DNA of 64,000 bases from the NCBI GenBank assembly GCA_015698045.1, contig BLAL01000197.1, positions 124,001 to 188,000 of the forward strand, in the 5' to 3' direction. The stretch is from Rhizophagus clarus. Its lineage: Eukaryota; Glomeromycota; Glomeromycetes; Glomerales; Glomeraceae. Made by a program: the position numbers and the translations under genes. The notes under the pieces are model-generated. The model worked only from the letters and a program-made list of their open reading frames with translations, did not search any database and had not been told where the DNA came from. Below are positions 24,354-36,575 of the stretch, one piece after another. Each line of letters opens with the position of its first letter. Positions within the stretch are counted from its first letter, which is position 1.

Positions 24354-25632
24354 GTAATTCCGAGTGTCGTTAGTATGCGCAGTTGGATGCCATCCTGGTA
24401 GACTTCTTTTGTCTTTCTTCACTGAGCATTGTAATAAAATAAAATAATATAGTAAACAATGTTACATGTTAATGTTATACAAAACGTCAAACGACAGTGC
24501 ATACATAATCATGTAAAGCTAAAATTTTGGATCCTAATATTTCCGAAGATGACCACTGAGAATTACCCCTCTAGGCTAGCTTGTGACTTGTACAATCAGA
24601 AACCTTTCCGAAAGAATTTAGCCAATGACAGAGCAGCTGGACAACTGTCTCTAAGATTGAACAAGAAGAAAAAGATTAAAAACACTGAGTAAGAATTAGT
24701 TTACGTGACATTTTACTAAAATCTTAATTTACCAAAACACTGACGAATTCTCATTAATAATTTTTCTAATCATCCTTCGTAAATTATTCATGTTTTTGTC
24801 GTAAAGTGTAAACAGAGAGTTATGGTGCACAAGAACCTTCGATTGTTTTGATATTAAGAAATGTTCAATGTCAAGTACTGCAAACTTCTACTTAATTTGA
24901 TGAAAATGTTAACATTATAAAAACGTTTTTTTTCTGATTCAAAAAAAAAAAAAAAAAAATTGTTTATTTTAATTCAGAAACAACTAACACAAAATCTTTA
25001 AATAAAATTTTCAGTGGATTGTTATTTCTACTATACAATACTCTGAAAATTCGACAATTAATACTAATATGTAAATATTAAAAATTCTTTTGCATCACTC
25101 CTTGTTCTTGGTTTCTGTTTCAAGGAATGAGTTTTGGGGTACAAAAATGCTTAAATTAGGATCCGATATATATATAAAGATATAAAAAAGTACAAAATAA
25201 TATCCACATGATTGCTGGGGAACCAGAATATTCTAAAATTATCAATAATTGAAGTCAATCACTCACTAATTCTCGGCTGTTCGGGCTGAGCTGCAGAGTT
25301 ATTAGAAATCCCAAATTAGTTTGCTTTGAAGGACAAAAAACTTAATCAACGAATACAGAATATTGAATATTCACATCATGTAAAAAAAATGAAAAAATGA
25401 AAAAAAAAAATACGAATTTTAAAAAAATTAAAATTGCCAATTTTTAATAATAATAATAGTTCTTCAATCTGTATATTTAATTGTATGTTAAAAAAAAAAT
25501 AATAGAACTAATCGCAATAAATTGTAACGATAAACTATAAAAACATAACGATAGGAATACTGGAAACGAAATACGGATGGATTTGGAAGCGTTTACCATC
25601 GTCTTTTCTATAGTATAAAACATAGAAATGTT
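24354..25632. other. Intergenic, with a possible short coding fragment
   Basis: A short plus-strand ORF at 24549-24692 begins MTTENYPSRLACDLYNQKPF and ends in a Lys-rich tail. Its composition looks protein-like, but I recognise no family and no flanking exon. The rest is AT-rich with A-runs near 24941-24958 and 25382-25440. Confidence 0.35.
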
Positions 25633-26064
25633 TTAGTCAATTCTATTGTTTATGATAATAATAATTTTAAACGTAAAACCAACCTTTAAATCACATATTA
25701 CTCCTTTATTACATTTCCCGCATAGTTTTCTTCTATGTCCGGTACCTCTCACTAACTTAACATTTCTATCTAGTGGTTTATAATATATAAGTTTTGCCTC
25801 GTGCTTATTTGGATTTTTTGCTTCGCAAGGTTCGCACTTTTGATACATTCGATCCTTTTTATTCTTGAAGTGGCTAGCATCAAGATTTTGTTCGTACTTT
25901 TTAATAGCCACCCAGGTATATCCACTATCCCATTTTTTTTTACAATTTTCACATTCCCATTTTCCAAAAACTCTACAATAGGTTACTCCCCTATGTCTCC
26001 ATTTATCTTCCGGTTTTTTAGCGATATAAGGTCTTAGAGGAGGCGGGGGAGAATTATTTTCCAT
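25633..26064 (-). CDS. 3CxxC-type zinc-finger protein
   Basis: Protein of 143 residues as an unspliced ORF. It starts MENNSPPPPLRPYIAKKPED. The core contains WECENCKKKWDSGYTWVAIK, then YQKCEPCEAKNP, then RRKLCGKCNKGVIC. The spacing of the three CxxC pairs (CENC, CEPC, CGKC), with Trp flanking the first, matches the zf-3CxxC domain found in fungal proteins and in animal receptor-transporting proteins. The last residues, after GVICDLK, are hydrophobic and AT-coded. A GTTGGT donor at 25683 and an AATAG acceptor near 25643 could remove them in a 41-nt intron, giving a C-terminus DLKN. That alternative is uncertain. Function is unknown; there is no signal peptide and the protein is probably cytosolic. 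Confidence 0.75.
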   Translation of the reverse strand: MENNSPPPPLRPYIAKKPEDKWRHRGVTYCRVFGKWECENCKKKWDSGYTWVAIKKYEQNLDASHFKNKKDRMYQKCEPCEAKNPNKHEAKLIYYKPLDRNVKLVRGTGHRRKLCGKCNKGVICDLKVGFTFKIIIIINNRID

Positions 26065-27267
26065 TTTCTTTGGCTTAACTTTTTGTTAACAATAAAAGCA
26101 CGAGAGAAAAGAAAATAAGTTTTAACATACAAATAATAAGCTATAAATATCTTACGAATTAAGGTTTATTTCAAGAGATGTTTTAAAACCTTGTGTATCA
26201 TCACACTTCCATTTTTAACAGCTTATCTTATTATTTTATTGTAACCAAATATAGGTTCATTGTTGATAAATAACTAAATAAAGTTATTATTTTTGTTTTA
26301 ACGATTGTAATATGCTAAGGTCTCCGTACGTTTAATCTTCATGTGAATTTAGCGCCGAACAAGTATAAAAGATTCGAGAAGCTCGTTGTGACAGATTGTA
26401 AATGGAATTTTTACAAAAAATTATCATTTATCACGTGTATTACATATTCGTCAAGTTACGACTTGAAACCCTATGAAACTTACAATCTTTCAATCACGAT
26501 AAAAATTAATAATTTATTCAAAACGCTATAATAAAATTACTGGATGGAAATAGTCAAATCGAAGATATTATTTATTTGATAACTGAAAGTTGAAAAAGTT
26601 CTAGAACATTAATGATCAATAAAGAGTCCATTAAGGACCCAGTATGTAGGGGTAGGGCCAACAATTGCGTAGAGTATTTATTCTTATTTGCGTACAACAT
26701 GAGTGCTATAGTCAGGTTATTTGGTTGCACATTTTTAACGCATATTATTAGTACAATTTTTGTAGATCATATTATATACAGTAAAGTAATATTAAATTAT
26801 TAAATTATGAATTAAATGATGAGTTATTTGTTACGTCTTTTAATTAAGTAGCATTTACAAGTATTAAAATTAACTATAAAAATGCAAAATAGGTTAATTT
26901 AAGAAATCTTTTTATTGTATAGTTAATAACATAATTAATAATATATATTTACAGTAAATGAAAATTTTAGCATTAAATAAGGTTGGAACTTGAAAGATTA
27001 GTTTACTTATCTTCCTCAGTTTTCCATAATTTGTGTACCGACTTTATACTTCTGCGTGTAGCATATAAACAAAAATAAAATGTCATTTAATTTTCCTTTA
27101 TTTATTTATTAGGTCATTAAAAGAATAACATTTAACAATTGCCACCGAAAAAAAATTCGTACATTATAGATTCTATCTAATAATTATATATTAAAAATTG
27201 TCTAACAAGCCAATAAAGATAATTAATTATTAATTATTACAATAAAAGGGAAAAAAAAAGAAATAAG
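26065..27267. other. Intergenic
   Basis: AT-rich DNA between two minus-strand genes. The short ORFs at 26343-26531 and 26612-26803 show no recognisable domain. I see no RNA gene. Confidence 0.5.
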
Positions 27268-28579
27268 TTAAACTGGTGGATCTACTAGATGCATATCTTC
27301 AACAGTACATTTCCAGGTATCATCAGGCTGTTCAGGTTTACCGACTTTTCTATACCAATCATCTTTATCAGGTTTTCCTATGCATTCACCAACGGTAGTA
27401 ACTTTATAACCTCTTCTTAAAGCATCATCAACTTCAAAAGGACCAAGAGTAGTACTTGTGGTCTCCATTCTATCATGATTTAATATAATATGAGGATTAG
27501 GTTGAGGAGATTTAGCTATTTGACTATCATAGAGATCAAAAGCAACTTGTAAATCTCCTTTCCAATCGTTAGTATCAATATCCCATATAATCATTTTGTA
27601 TCCTTTTTCTTTTAATATATTTTGTACTAATTCACTACGTTCACCAAATGGTGGTCGGAAATAAGTTGGAACTACTCCGAGAATTTTCTTGAATGCTACT
27701 TCAAGTTTTTCTATTTGATAACGGACTTCTTCTTCTGATACTAGTGATAAATGAGGATGCGACCAAGTATGTGCAGCTATATGATGTCCTTCTTCAAACG
27801 CTCGTCGTACAATGGGAGCGTGATCATAAATACAATGGCTTTGAAATGCATGGCCGTTCATGAAAAACGTGGCTTTTATATTTCTTTGTTTAAGATTATC
27901 AAGCAATATTTCTGTAACCTATATTATGAAAGGTGAATAAATATTATGGTTTCATTAAAAGTTATAGAATAAAATTTACTTACATTTTGTGGTCCATCAT
28001 CAAAGGTAATCGCGATCGTGTTCTGTTCGGTACATGTATTAAATTGGAAGCCCTTATTTCTGATACTATCTGGAAGTCCACAAGTTCCAAATTTTGTTTG
28101 ACAACCAATTTGACAATGTTCTATAAAATATAAAGAAAAAAAAATTAAATCAACGAAATTATTTTGAAATTCAGTCCATTCTAAGAATTTTTTTTTTTTT
28201 TAAAAAAAAAAATAAAAGAACATTTACCAGGAGTTTCACCACAAAAACCTTTTGCAGAGCAACAAGTACCATCAGGGCAACGCATACCAAGTGCTTCACC
28301 ACAAGTTCCATTTACTGATATAGGTATGGTGGGGTCTGGTGCTGATTGCGGTACCTTAGATGTTTCTGGTGTAGCAGATGATTCTGGTGTAGCAGATGTT
28401 CCTGGTGTAGAAGATGTTGCTGGTGTAGAAGATGTTGCTGGTGTAGAAGATGTTGCTGGTGTAGCAGGTGTTTCTGGTGTAGTAGGTGTTCCTGGTGTAT
28501 CATTTAATTGTGGGGCAGGTGCGGCATCAATAACCTTGAAAATACACAAGGCGATTATTAGAAGTTTAAAACCTCTCAT
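27268..28579 (-). CDS. Secreted chitin deacetylase with CBM18 chitin-binding domain, 3 exons
   Basis: Predicted 379-residue secreted polysaccharide deacetylase (NodB/CE4 family), likely converting cell-wall chitin to chitosan. Minus-strand exons: 28579-28228, 28120-27984 and 27918-27268. A signal peptide (MRGFKLLIIALCIFKVIDA) is followed by a Thr/Ser/Pro linker with ATSSTP repeats, probably O-glycosylated. A type-1 chitin-binding domain follows (CGEALGMRCPDGTCCSAKGF, then CGETPGEHCQIGCQTKFGTC), split by intron 1. The NodB motifs are complete: TFDDGPQ (catalytic and metal Asp), HTWSHPHL (metal His pair), FRPPFGE, WDIDTNDW and ILNHD. The start at 28579 is chosen over an in-frame upstream start because the signal peptide begins there. 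Intron 1 contains a T-run/A-run tract. Such enzymes may also make chitin fragments less visible to plant receptors; that role here is inference. Confidence 0.93.
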
Positions 28580-29554
28580 TGTGATTAGAGGCAAATTCAA
28601 CGACGATGTAAGAGATAAATAAAGGTACGAGATGTATGTCAATGGAATTAAAAAGATGTTTCCGAAGAAATATATCTTTTTTCTCTTAAGAGATATCGAT
28701 AACTATGAAGAAAGGGAAGAGTATTTATATAAAATTTGCTTATTTATTTTTTTATATCTTCATAATATCACAAATGCGTTGCACACGCAGATTATCAATT
28801 CTGAAAATCTTTACGATTAATTAAATCAATTAAATCAATTAAATTGATGAAAATCATTTTACTTTTTTTTGGTGAAATTTTTTTGCCTTTTCTGGAACAA
28901 TTTTAGATAGGAGCAAATAGAAAACGATTATAAAATTTAGAGTTAAGAAAGGATAGACAATTTACAACTAATAACTGTTTCGGAAATAGGGACAGGGGAA
29001 AATAGTATGCCCGGTCTATTATTCCCATAATTCTATAAAAAATCAAATTCATTCGTTCTCACAACTGCACCCTCGATTGGAATTAAAAAATGCAATAAAA
29101 TCTTGATCACACGGATCTCACTGGTAAAATTTGTGTGTTATTTAAAAGCTTTAACCTATGGTTTTAAAGATTAGTAAAAAAAAAAAAAAATCGCTCACAA
29201 ACGCTCGTTGGTAGTCTACATTTAAGATAATATAGTATATGAGTTACGAAAGTATCGAACTCGATAAATTATTAACATTTGACATACCCGGACAAAAATC
29301 GGCAATTTAATGAGTTGGCTGTGCTTGCTATATAGAGTAATCATTCTACTTCAATGGCTCAATTCTTGAAATCGGCCCGATTTTCCTCGTACAGTAATAC
29401 AAGATACTAAATAAGTTTTAGCAACTCCATAATTAGCTAAAACTTTTTTTTTTTTTTTCTTATTGAAATTTTCACATTTAGTTGGGTTGACTCCCTACAC
29501 TTCTACCAACGTATTCACGGAATCTTTCGATTTCTTAGTTCTTCTTAGACAACC
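28580..29554. other. Divergent intergenic region between chitin deacetylase and antiporter genes
   Basis: About 1 kb shared upstream of two divergent genes. AT-rich, with A- and T-runs (29175-29190, 29444-29458). No ORF is supported. Confidence 0.5.
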
Positions 29555-32047
29555 ATGGAGAAACCACCAGTTGAAGAAGAAGAGCTTTATTCGAGCTGGG
29601 CGTTACTTATTATAACTTCTCTTATAATCTTATCGTTGTTTTCTTCCTATTATTTACAACGTAAAAGAATACGTGCATTACACGAAACTGTAATTTCCAT
29701 TTTTGCTGGAATGATAGTTGGATTGATCATTCGGATGTCTCCAGGATCAATGATTCAGGATATGGTTACGTTCAATTATACATATTTTTTTAACTTATTA
29801 CTTCCTCCTATTATTTTAAATACTGGATATGAAATGAAGAAGGTGAATTTATGTAGAAAGCGGTGAACATTTTGAATAATTTTACTAATATTTTTTATAT
29901 TATTTACGGATCATCTTATGTTTAGGGAAATTTCTTCAAAAATCTTGGGACTATTCTTACGTTTGCGTTTTTAGGGACTTTTATATCAGCTTTAGTCATA
30001 GGGTAGATATTAAATCGCTTTATCAAATTTTAATTTATGACTCTATTAATAATGTTTTCTTATAAAGAATTTTAGTTTGGATAATATCAGCTATAGGAAT
30101 AGATTCAATGTCACTTTCATTTTTAGATTCAATGATTTTTGGATCCGTTTTATCAGCAACTGATCCGGTAACCGTACTTACCATATTCCAATCACTCAAA
30201 GTTGATCCTAAACTTTACTCTATAGTTTTTGGAGAAAGTATTTTGAATGATGTTGTTTCCATTGTACTTTATGAGTTCGTATTAATTTCGTTGTGAAATA
30301 TTTCTTTTTTTATTAATAGTTATTTACACTAACCTTATTTCTCTCGTTAGAACGTTAAAAAAATATCGAGGTCAAGATTTTCATTTCTCAAATATTACTC
30401 ATGGTATTTTTATATTCTTCCTTAACTTTGGAGCTTCGTTAGTAATTGGAGTTTTAATTGGAGTGTCGTGCGCATTGATATCCTTTAATTATTATAAAAA
30501 TTATAAAAAAATATTTGATTTCATTTTCTTTTGCTAATATAAAACCTTAATAAATTTAATCACATGTTAAAGCATTCTCGTTTATACAAGTATCCTTCCA
30601 TAGAATCATGTCTCATTGCGTTGATGGCATATTCTTCATACTTGTTTACAAACGGATTACATTTATCAGGTTTATATTTTTGTTTAAATCAAAAAAAAAA
30701 GGATTTTTTTTTTAATTTCTCTATTATTAAATATTTCTTTCTAAAACATAAAACATAGGAATTGTTTCCTTGTTGTTTTGTAGTATAACATTGAAACATT
30801 ATACATATGATAATATGTCACTACGTACAAAACGTACTACAAAATATATGTTTCATGTTCTTGCCAAATTATCAGAGAATTTTATTTTCATTTATTTAGG
30901 TTTGACGTTATTCACACAATTGGATTTGGAGTATAAACCCTTCTTTATTTTCTTTGCATCAGTATGTATCTGCTATGTGATGTGTGATGTGTGATGTGTT
31001 TAACACGTATTATAACTATTCATTCATCATTTTTTCCTTTAAAAAAAAATTCTCTTCTAGATTATTATTTGTATATCAAGATATAGTGCGGTATTCCCAC
31101 TTTCAAAGTTAATCAATACTATATCACGATATAGAAACGGCGCAAGTAAAAGTGAACCTATTCCATTCAAGTATTCAGTAATGTTATTCTGGGCAGGATT
31201 AAGAGGAGCAGTAGCATTTGCATTAGCGGCTGGACTAGAAGGTGAAAGGGCAAATGCGATGAGAACAGCAGTTCTTGTAGTTGTCGTATTAAGTGTTATT
31301 GTATTTGGAGGAACAACTAGTCGAGTATTGGAAATAATGAAGATACAAACCGGAGTTGAAGAAGATGATAATGATAGTGATGATAAAGAAGACGACTACA
31401 ATAAATATTACACTGATGAATATGATAATGAAGTTCATTACGAAGAAAGATATTGTGATATTGTAAGAAAGGATAACGGACATCGTCGAACGGATTCTCA
31501 AGGATCATTCGTATCTGATTCGGGAAATTCTAATGGAAATTCCGAAGTGAGGATTCGATTACAACAAACGACGGCAAGAAATAAAATTTCAAAGAAGCAT
31601 TGGTTTACATCATTTGATGATAAATATTTAAAACCATTATTTATACGAAATGATAGAGATTTCAGGCAATTAAATTACAGATCATCCCATAATAGAGGGG
31701 ATCATGAAAGAAGACACGAAGGAAATGATGATGATTTGAGGAGATTAATAAGTGAATCTCCTTCTTTGAGAAATTCTATAAGAAATAATAACTCAACATC
31801 ATATAGAGTCGTAGATGATAGAACTGAACCTACAAATAACAAGAATAAAAAAATCAGTACAAAAGATTTCATAGAGAATTCATCATCATCTACACAGCAA
31901 CAAACCCTTGATGACAATCCTGGCGACACAACAAATTTAAAATTTCAAAGTTTTCCTGATTTGAACAATTTGTTGATTGATGACAGCCAAAATAATGATA
32001 ATGATGAAAATTTATTAGATCTTAAAGAGTTACAAAATAATAAATAA
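29555..32047 (+). CDS. NHX1: Na+/H+ antiporter of the CPA1 NHX/NHE endosomal type, 7 exons
   Basis: Predicted 664-residue membrane antiporter exchanging Na+ or K+ for H+, most like endosomal and vacuolar NHX1/NHE6-type proteins. Exons: 29555-29842, 29926-30002, 30068-30274, 30351-30477, 30564-30669, 30759-30961 and 31061-32047; they sum to 1995 nt. Key motifs are [11 protein letters not shown] (amiloride-site region), [24 protein letters not shown] (the ion-binding Asn-Asp), [13 protein letters not shown], and [13 protein letters not shown] with its conserved Arg. There are about 11-12 hydrophobic segments and a long, acidic, Asp/Asn/Ser-rich cytosolic tail after residue ~430. The intron at 30478-30563 begins ATATCCTTT and ends AC, with CCTTAAT just upstream, which fits a U12-type AT-AC intron. 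Reading across it restores [18 protein letters not shown], which aligns in length with relatives. Confidence 0.93.
30478..30563 (+). other. Putative U12-type AT-AC intron in the antiporter gene
   Basis: 86 nt. The 5' splice site is ATATCCTTT, exactly the U12 AT-AC donor consensus. ACCTTAAT at 30544-30551 resembles the U12 branch-point consensus and lies about 13 nt from the terminal AC at 30562-30563. Splicing is phase 0 and keeps the family alignment. No GT-AG alternative I tried preserves the expected residues. Confidence 0.85.
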
Positions 32048-35000
32048 ATCAGTATAACTATATAGAGATTAAAACATGGTGCGTTGAAGGGAATAAAATA
32101 AATACTTTAATTAAATTAATAATCGGGTTTTAGATATTCTTATTATGTAAAACATCTTTATTTTAGATAAAAAACATTTGATTATTATTTATTGGAAGTG
32201 AAATATATTTTGAATAGACAAATGAACGATATTTAAAGTATTTTTTTTTTTTTATTTGAACTAGAAAAATGAAATTAATTCTAATTATTTACTTACTGAT
32301 TTTAGATTAACTAATATAGGCCTTTTTGTAGAATAATTGTATGAATTAAATAAAAGACATTATTCTCAATGACCGTCGGTATTCGTTAAGTTCACATTTG
32401 ACGTGTTACAAATTTTTTAAAATTATTGATTCCATAATAGATTATTAGAATCTTTATAAAATTCATCAAGGCATTTAATATTATGTAATTTTTCACAGAA
32501 ATATTCTTTAGTGTTAGACCTTTTTTCGATTCACGGGATTAAAGTCTTAGCATCACGTTTGATCGGATTTTTAGAGGAAAGTCTCGTTTACATAGTATTT
32601 GAATATAATTCTTTCATTCTCTGTAAATAGTTAAATAGTGCATAATTTTTGTTATAGAAAGCACAGCCTTCCAAAATATGCAATTCTTATTAAGGTAGCT
32701 CAATGACTACCCAATAATTAGAGCTCTTCATTGGATTATCCTATGAATAATATAGGATAACCCGTTTGCATGTAACTAACGTTAAATGTTTTGATGATTT
32801 ATACCAATGAATATGTATTTTTAATTTCCATTAATTATTACAAGAGAAAAATCCATTATTATTGAAAGATCATAAGCATTATATTACAAATTCAATTATA
32901 AATTTTGTTCTCTTACTTTTAACTTGAATATTCATCAAATTAGATTTTTCTTCAATATCCGTTTTCCATTTTGTAGATCCGGATATCCGTTCAAAAATTA
33001 TTCGGATACAATCCGGATAGCAGGACGGATTAATCCTAGGATATTAATCATATTATCCGTTCAGGGAAGGTCATTCAGCTTATTCTCGCGCGTAAATGTT
33101 ACCGATACACAAAATCAACAGTAAATTTTCAATACTTGCCATTTTCTTCAAAGTATTTAATAATGAATTTTCATTTTCATATTTTGTACTCGTCTAGAAA
33201 ACATTTATTCAACGAATTATATTGTTCAAAGATTTAATCCAACACCTGGATGAGTCTTCGTAATTTATTTATTAGTAATAAAATTAAATATACTATGTTC
33301 AAATAAGCGTGATCTGTCAAATTTCAGATCATAAGACTAATCATTTAAAATTACGATATGTCCGTTTCAATCAATAGGAGAAAGTTATTTAAATTAAATT
33401 GGAATTATACGGAAATCGGTTTCAGAATACCTTGAAAATTTACATCTCATAAAAGATATTAATTTACAATTATGAATAATATTATTTTAAGTATTTCACA
33501 TATTTGTAAACCTACACATATTATTTAAATTATGAGAATAAATGATGTGATTATAAGTTTATTTTATGAAATTATCATTAATTATTTTTTTTTTTTTTTG
33601 TTATATCCTCCTTTAAATAAATTTTTCAACCCATTCAAATATCCGAAAATGTAAAAAATTAATGTTTATTTTTGCTTTTTCGAAGAAAAGAACTAAGTCG
33701 TATTATCAATTTGCGCATGTTTAGTTGATTTTTTTTAAAAGTAAAGGGTTTGAATTATACATAAAATATTAGATACATACTGTACATATTTATGTATCGT
33801 GTATCTGGAAATGTTGAAGTCACGTGATACCGGATAAATCACTTATTCGGCACTTAAGGTAGCTAGTTATATCCGGTATCCTCGGTATCCTGTGATGCCA
33901 ATCATTTTGCTCATATCCGGCATGTTACGTCATTGATTGCCAAATATTATTTTATTTATTAAATGCATAATTATGTATTACATTAACAATATTAACAATA
34001 CAATTTTTTAAAATAAAAATGCGGCCAATCATTCAACATTGACCTCCGTATTGAATACTACATTCCTAATAATTACATAATATTCGCATGATAAATAATA
34101 CACTAATCTCTGTTTCGCTTAATTCAATATGACATGACAGGTTATAAAATATAAATGGTTACAAAGGGTTTTAAACATTGCATGAATTATACATCATAAG
34201 AACTAAGAAGGTAGTGTGCGTCTATAGTAACCAAATTAACCACTATATTAATCGTTCTGGTTGTAAGACAGATGTTTGGTTTAACCAGTAGAGTTAAAAC
34301 GAGATTATTATAGTTATTTTGATCAGGAAGATATAATTGAAACTATACAATAAAATTACATGATAATAATTAATGAAGTCAGGAGATTAGGTTCTAACTA
34401 TTTGGGTTTAGGTGTAAATTTGCGTACTTGTGATATATATATATTTCGGGTCCTATTTTAAGCCACGAGACAAATTTAAAGGATTGATATCATCAACTTA
34501 AGCCGCACGATTATAACATATGTTACCTTTCACAAATTACTATTCAAAATAATTTAGGATGTTAACCGGTCCGGTCCGTCACGATCCTATAATTTCCTAG
34601 GATTGGACCGTTTAGTATCCCTATCTATGATATAATCCTTACATATAATATAATTCATAAATTTATAATTACGAGCATAAGCATCACAATCTATGAATTA
34701 GTAGTCATTCTTAATTGTAATAATATATATGAAAATCTATTAAAATTTCTTTTTTTTTTTATCACATTGTTATTTATTTTATTACATGTTATTAACAATA
34801 ATATATGGAGTTTAATGACTTTGTTACGTTTTACGAAAGAATGTCATTTGATCGAAAATAAAAAATTTCAAACTTGATTTATTCTAAAATATCTAAGATT
34901 AAATAATTAAATAAATATGGTATATAATATATAAAACTCTATATATATTAAAGTCGCTTAATACAGTGATAATAAATTTTAATTAGTCCGGAGTGTAACG

Positions 35001-35141
35001 AAGGACTGTGCAAAAATTTTCCGTCTGGTCCGCCCGCTCAAAAATTGGGTCGATGATTGGTTCATTTAGTCACACTTGTGTTTCAGTACGGTAACACAAG
35101 TAAATTTTAAATGATTCGAAAGTAACGAAAAAATTTAAAAG
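32048..35141. other. Gene-poor AT-rich region
   Basis: No supported gene over about 3.1 kb. Two places contain clusters of ATCCGGAT/ATCCGGTATCC-type motifs (near 32970-33060 and 33825-33920), and a GGTCCGGTCCG cluster lies near 34566-34580. They look like fragments of dispersed repeats. A 66-codon ORF at 32924-33124 runs through one cluster and is probably not real. Confidence 0.45.
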
Positions 35142-35512
35142 CTATTTAGGCTGGTTGTTAAATTTGAGTAACTGATACTTCATTTCTGAATTGGTAAAAT
35201 TGCATGATTCACCGCACATTTCTAATATAAAATCTAATTCGTTCCAATGTACTCCATCAACTTTATCAATTTTACCAGAAGGCGCCGCAACTTTAACTGT
35301 AAAAAATTGTAAATTTTAGCAAATAACTTAGATAGATATTCATTAGCATGCAATTAATATTAATATATGTATGTATTTTAATATAACAGTTAATTATACT
35401 TAGTGAAAACGTACCACTTGCAACATACTAAATTAAAAACTGTGGGAGATTCGCCTGCTTCTGATCTTATAATGGTCTCCGTCACTAGTGTAATATTACC
35501 TTGGACTTAAAT
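35142..35512 (-). pseudogene. Two exon-like segments of an unknown gene, possible GC-AG intron
   Basis: The minus strand from 35296 to 35142, after a TTTTTTACAG acceptor, is open to TAG and reads KVAAPSGKIDKVDGVHWNEL, then DFILEMCGESCNFTNSEMKY and a short end. Upstream, about 35510-35422, reads VTETIIRSEAGESPTVFNLV. Joining the two in phase requires donor GCAAGT at 35421-35416, a common non-canonical GC donor; the GT donors nearby break the frame. I recognise no family and no start codon, so this may be the 3' end of a small gene or a relic. Confidence 0.35.
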
Positions 35513-36100
35513 AGTCAGACTAAATATAAATAGAAGCTTAAGACCGTATGACGTATAATTCCAGGTAAAACATTGCTTTTTTTTATCTACTTAAATAATA
35601 AATATAAAATATGATGATAAATTTTTTTCGACCGACAATAATTAATTATTCTGACCCAAAAATCTAAAAAAATCTATTTTTTTATAATAAAAGATGGATT
35701 TTTACGACCAAGTCATTAATTAATGTATTAATAAATTGAAGATAAACCAAACACAAATTAAATCGAATTAATAGATGTTAAATTTTGAATTTATACATCT
35801 TTAATATTTAAAACTTATTAATGTACTGCAACAGGCCTTGCAGCATTATTAACTTTTGATTATAATGTATGATCTGCCCTTAACATATACATGATGTAGA
35901 ATGCGAGTAAATTAGTAAATAACTGATCATTATATAATGTTTAATTTCTAATAAAAATTATTATAGAAATATTAAATGATAGTAAAAGAATTTATTTGAT
36001 AAATGATTTATTTAATAAAATAAAATAAAATAAAATAAAACTATGATATACAAAATAAACAAAATAATACAATAAAAAAAAAAAAAAGTATTTTACCACC
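35513..36100. other. Intergenic
   Basis: AT-rich sequence with an AAATA-type microsatellite near 36014-36041. No gene seen. Confidence 0.5.
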
Positions 36101-36252
36101 AAATTAATGTACATTAATTTTCTTCATTATCATTTATTCAAAAAACGTGATATTTCTTACGAATTTAATAGATCGTGAGTAGCGCTGGACGAGATAGAAG
36201 TCATTGCCGGAACATTTTGCACGCATATACGTATAAATGGTATATTGAACGA

Positions 36253-36360
36253 TTACATTATAGAGCATTGGTTTGTAGGTTTGAGAGGTTTTTCTGATAC
36301 TTCAGAAACAACAATGATGACTGCTGGTTTTGAAATAACGTTAACGTTTGTTGAATTCAT
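36253..36360 (-). CDS. Small CaaX-box peptide precursor A (35 residues), lipopeptide pheromone-like
   Basis: Minus-strand ORF of 35 codons plus TAA, too short for ordinary ORF calling. It begins MNSTNVNVISKPAVIIVVSE and ends SEKPLKPTNQCSIM. CSIM is a functional farnesylation box (the C-terminus of human prelamin A). The paralog at 38506-38598 has an almost identical C-terminus, while the N-terminal halves have diverged. Differences between the two in the coding part are often at third codon positions, and the one length difference is a whole codon, as expected if the peptide is translated. Size and end match a-factor-type precursors of fungi (yeast a-factor: 36 residues with CaaX). A TATAAATA lies 115 nt upstream. 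A mating role is inference; it could be another prenylated micropeptide. Confidence 0.62.
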   Translation of the reverse strand: MNSTNVNVISKPAVIIVVSEVSEKPLKPTNQCSIM

Positions 36361-36474
36361 TTTAATTTAGATTTGTATTTAATAAATTGGTTCGTTTAAT
36401 TTCTTGTTTGTTTGAATTCTTTCGTTCTTTGAACTTGATTGATGATGAAAATTTTAACAGGCAAAAATAGAATG

Positions 36475-36482
36475 TATTTATA
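36475..36482 (-). promoter_or_regulatory. TATA box of CaaX peptide gene A
   Basis: TATAAATA on the minus strand, about 115 nt upstream of the ATG. It lies in a block conserved with the paralog, including the shared sequence GATTTATTATAAATACA with one mismatch nearby. Confidence 0.55.
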
Positions 36483-36575
36483 ATAAATCGAACAAACGTA
36501 TATTGCACGTTAAAGTTCGCTCTATTAAGATTATCAAAACAATCGATTAGATTAAAGTTTGAATTTCACATCTTA

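Larger units (their letters stand above)
36100..36575 (-). repeat. Inverted paralogous block A (promoter, CaaX ORF and 3' flank)
   Basis: On the minus strand this block aligns by eye with 38300-38755 on the plus strand. Shared landmarks are AAATTCAAACTTTAA, TAATCGATTGTTT, the TATAAATA box, AATTAAACGAA, the CaaX ORF, AATGACTTCTA and TTAATGTACATTAATTTG. The two blocks are divergent and about 1.7 kb apart. Confidence 0.8.

Noticed and set aside
32924-33124. 66-codon ORF
   Set aside because: It runs through clustered ATCCGGAT-type motifs that also occur near 33825-33920, so it is probably repeat DNA.
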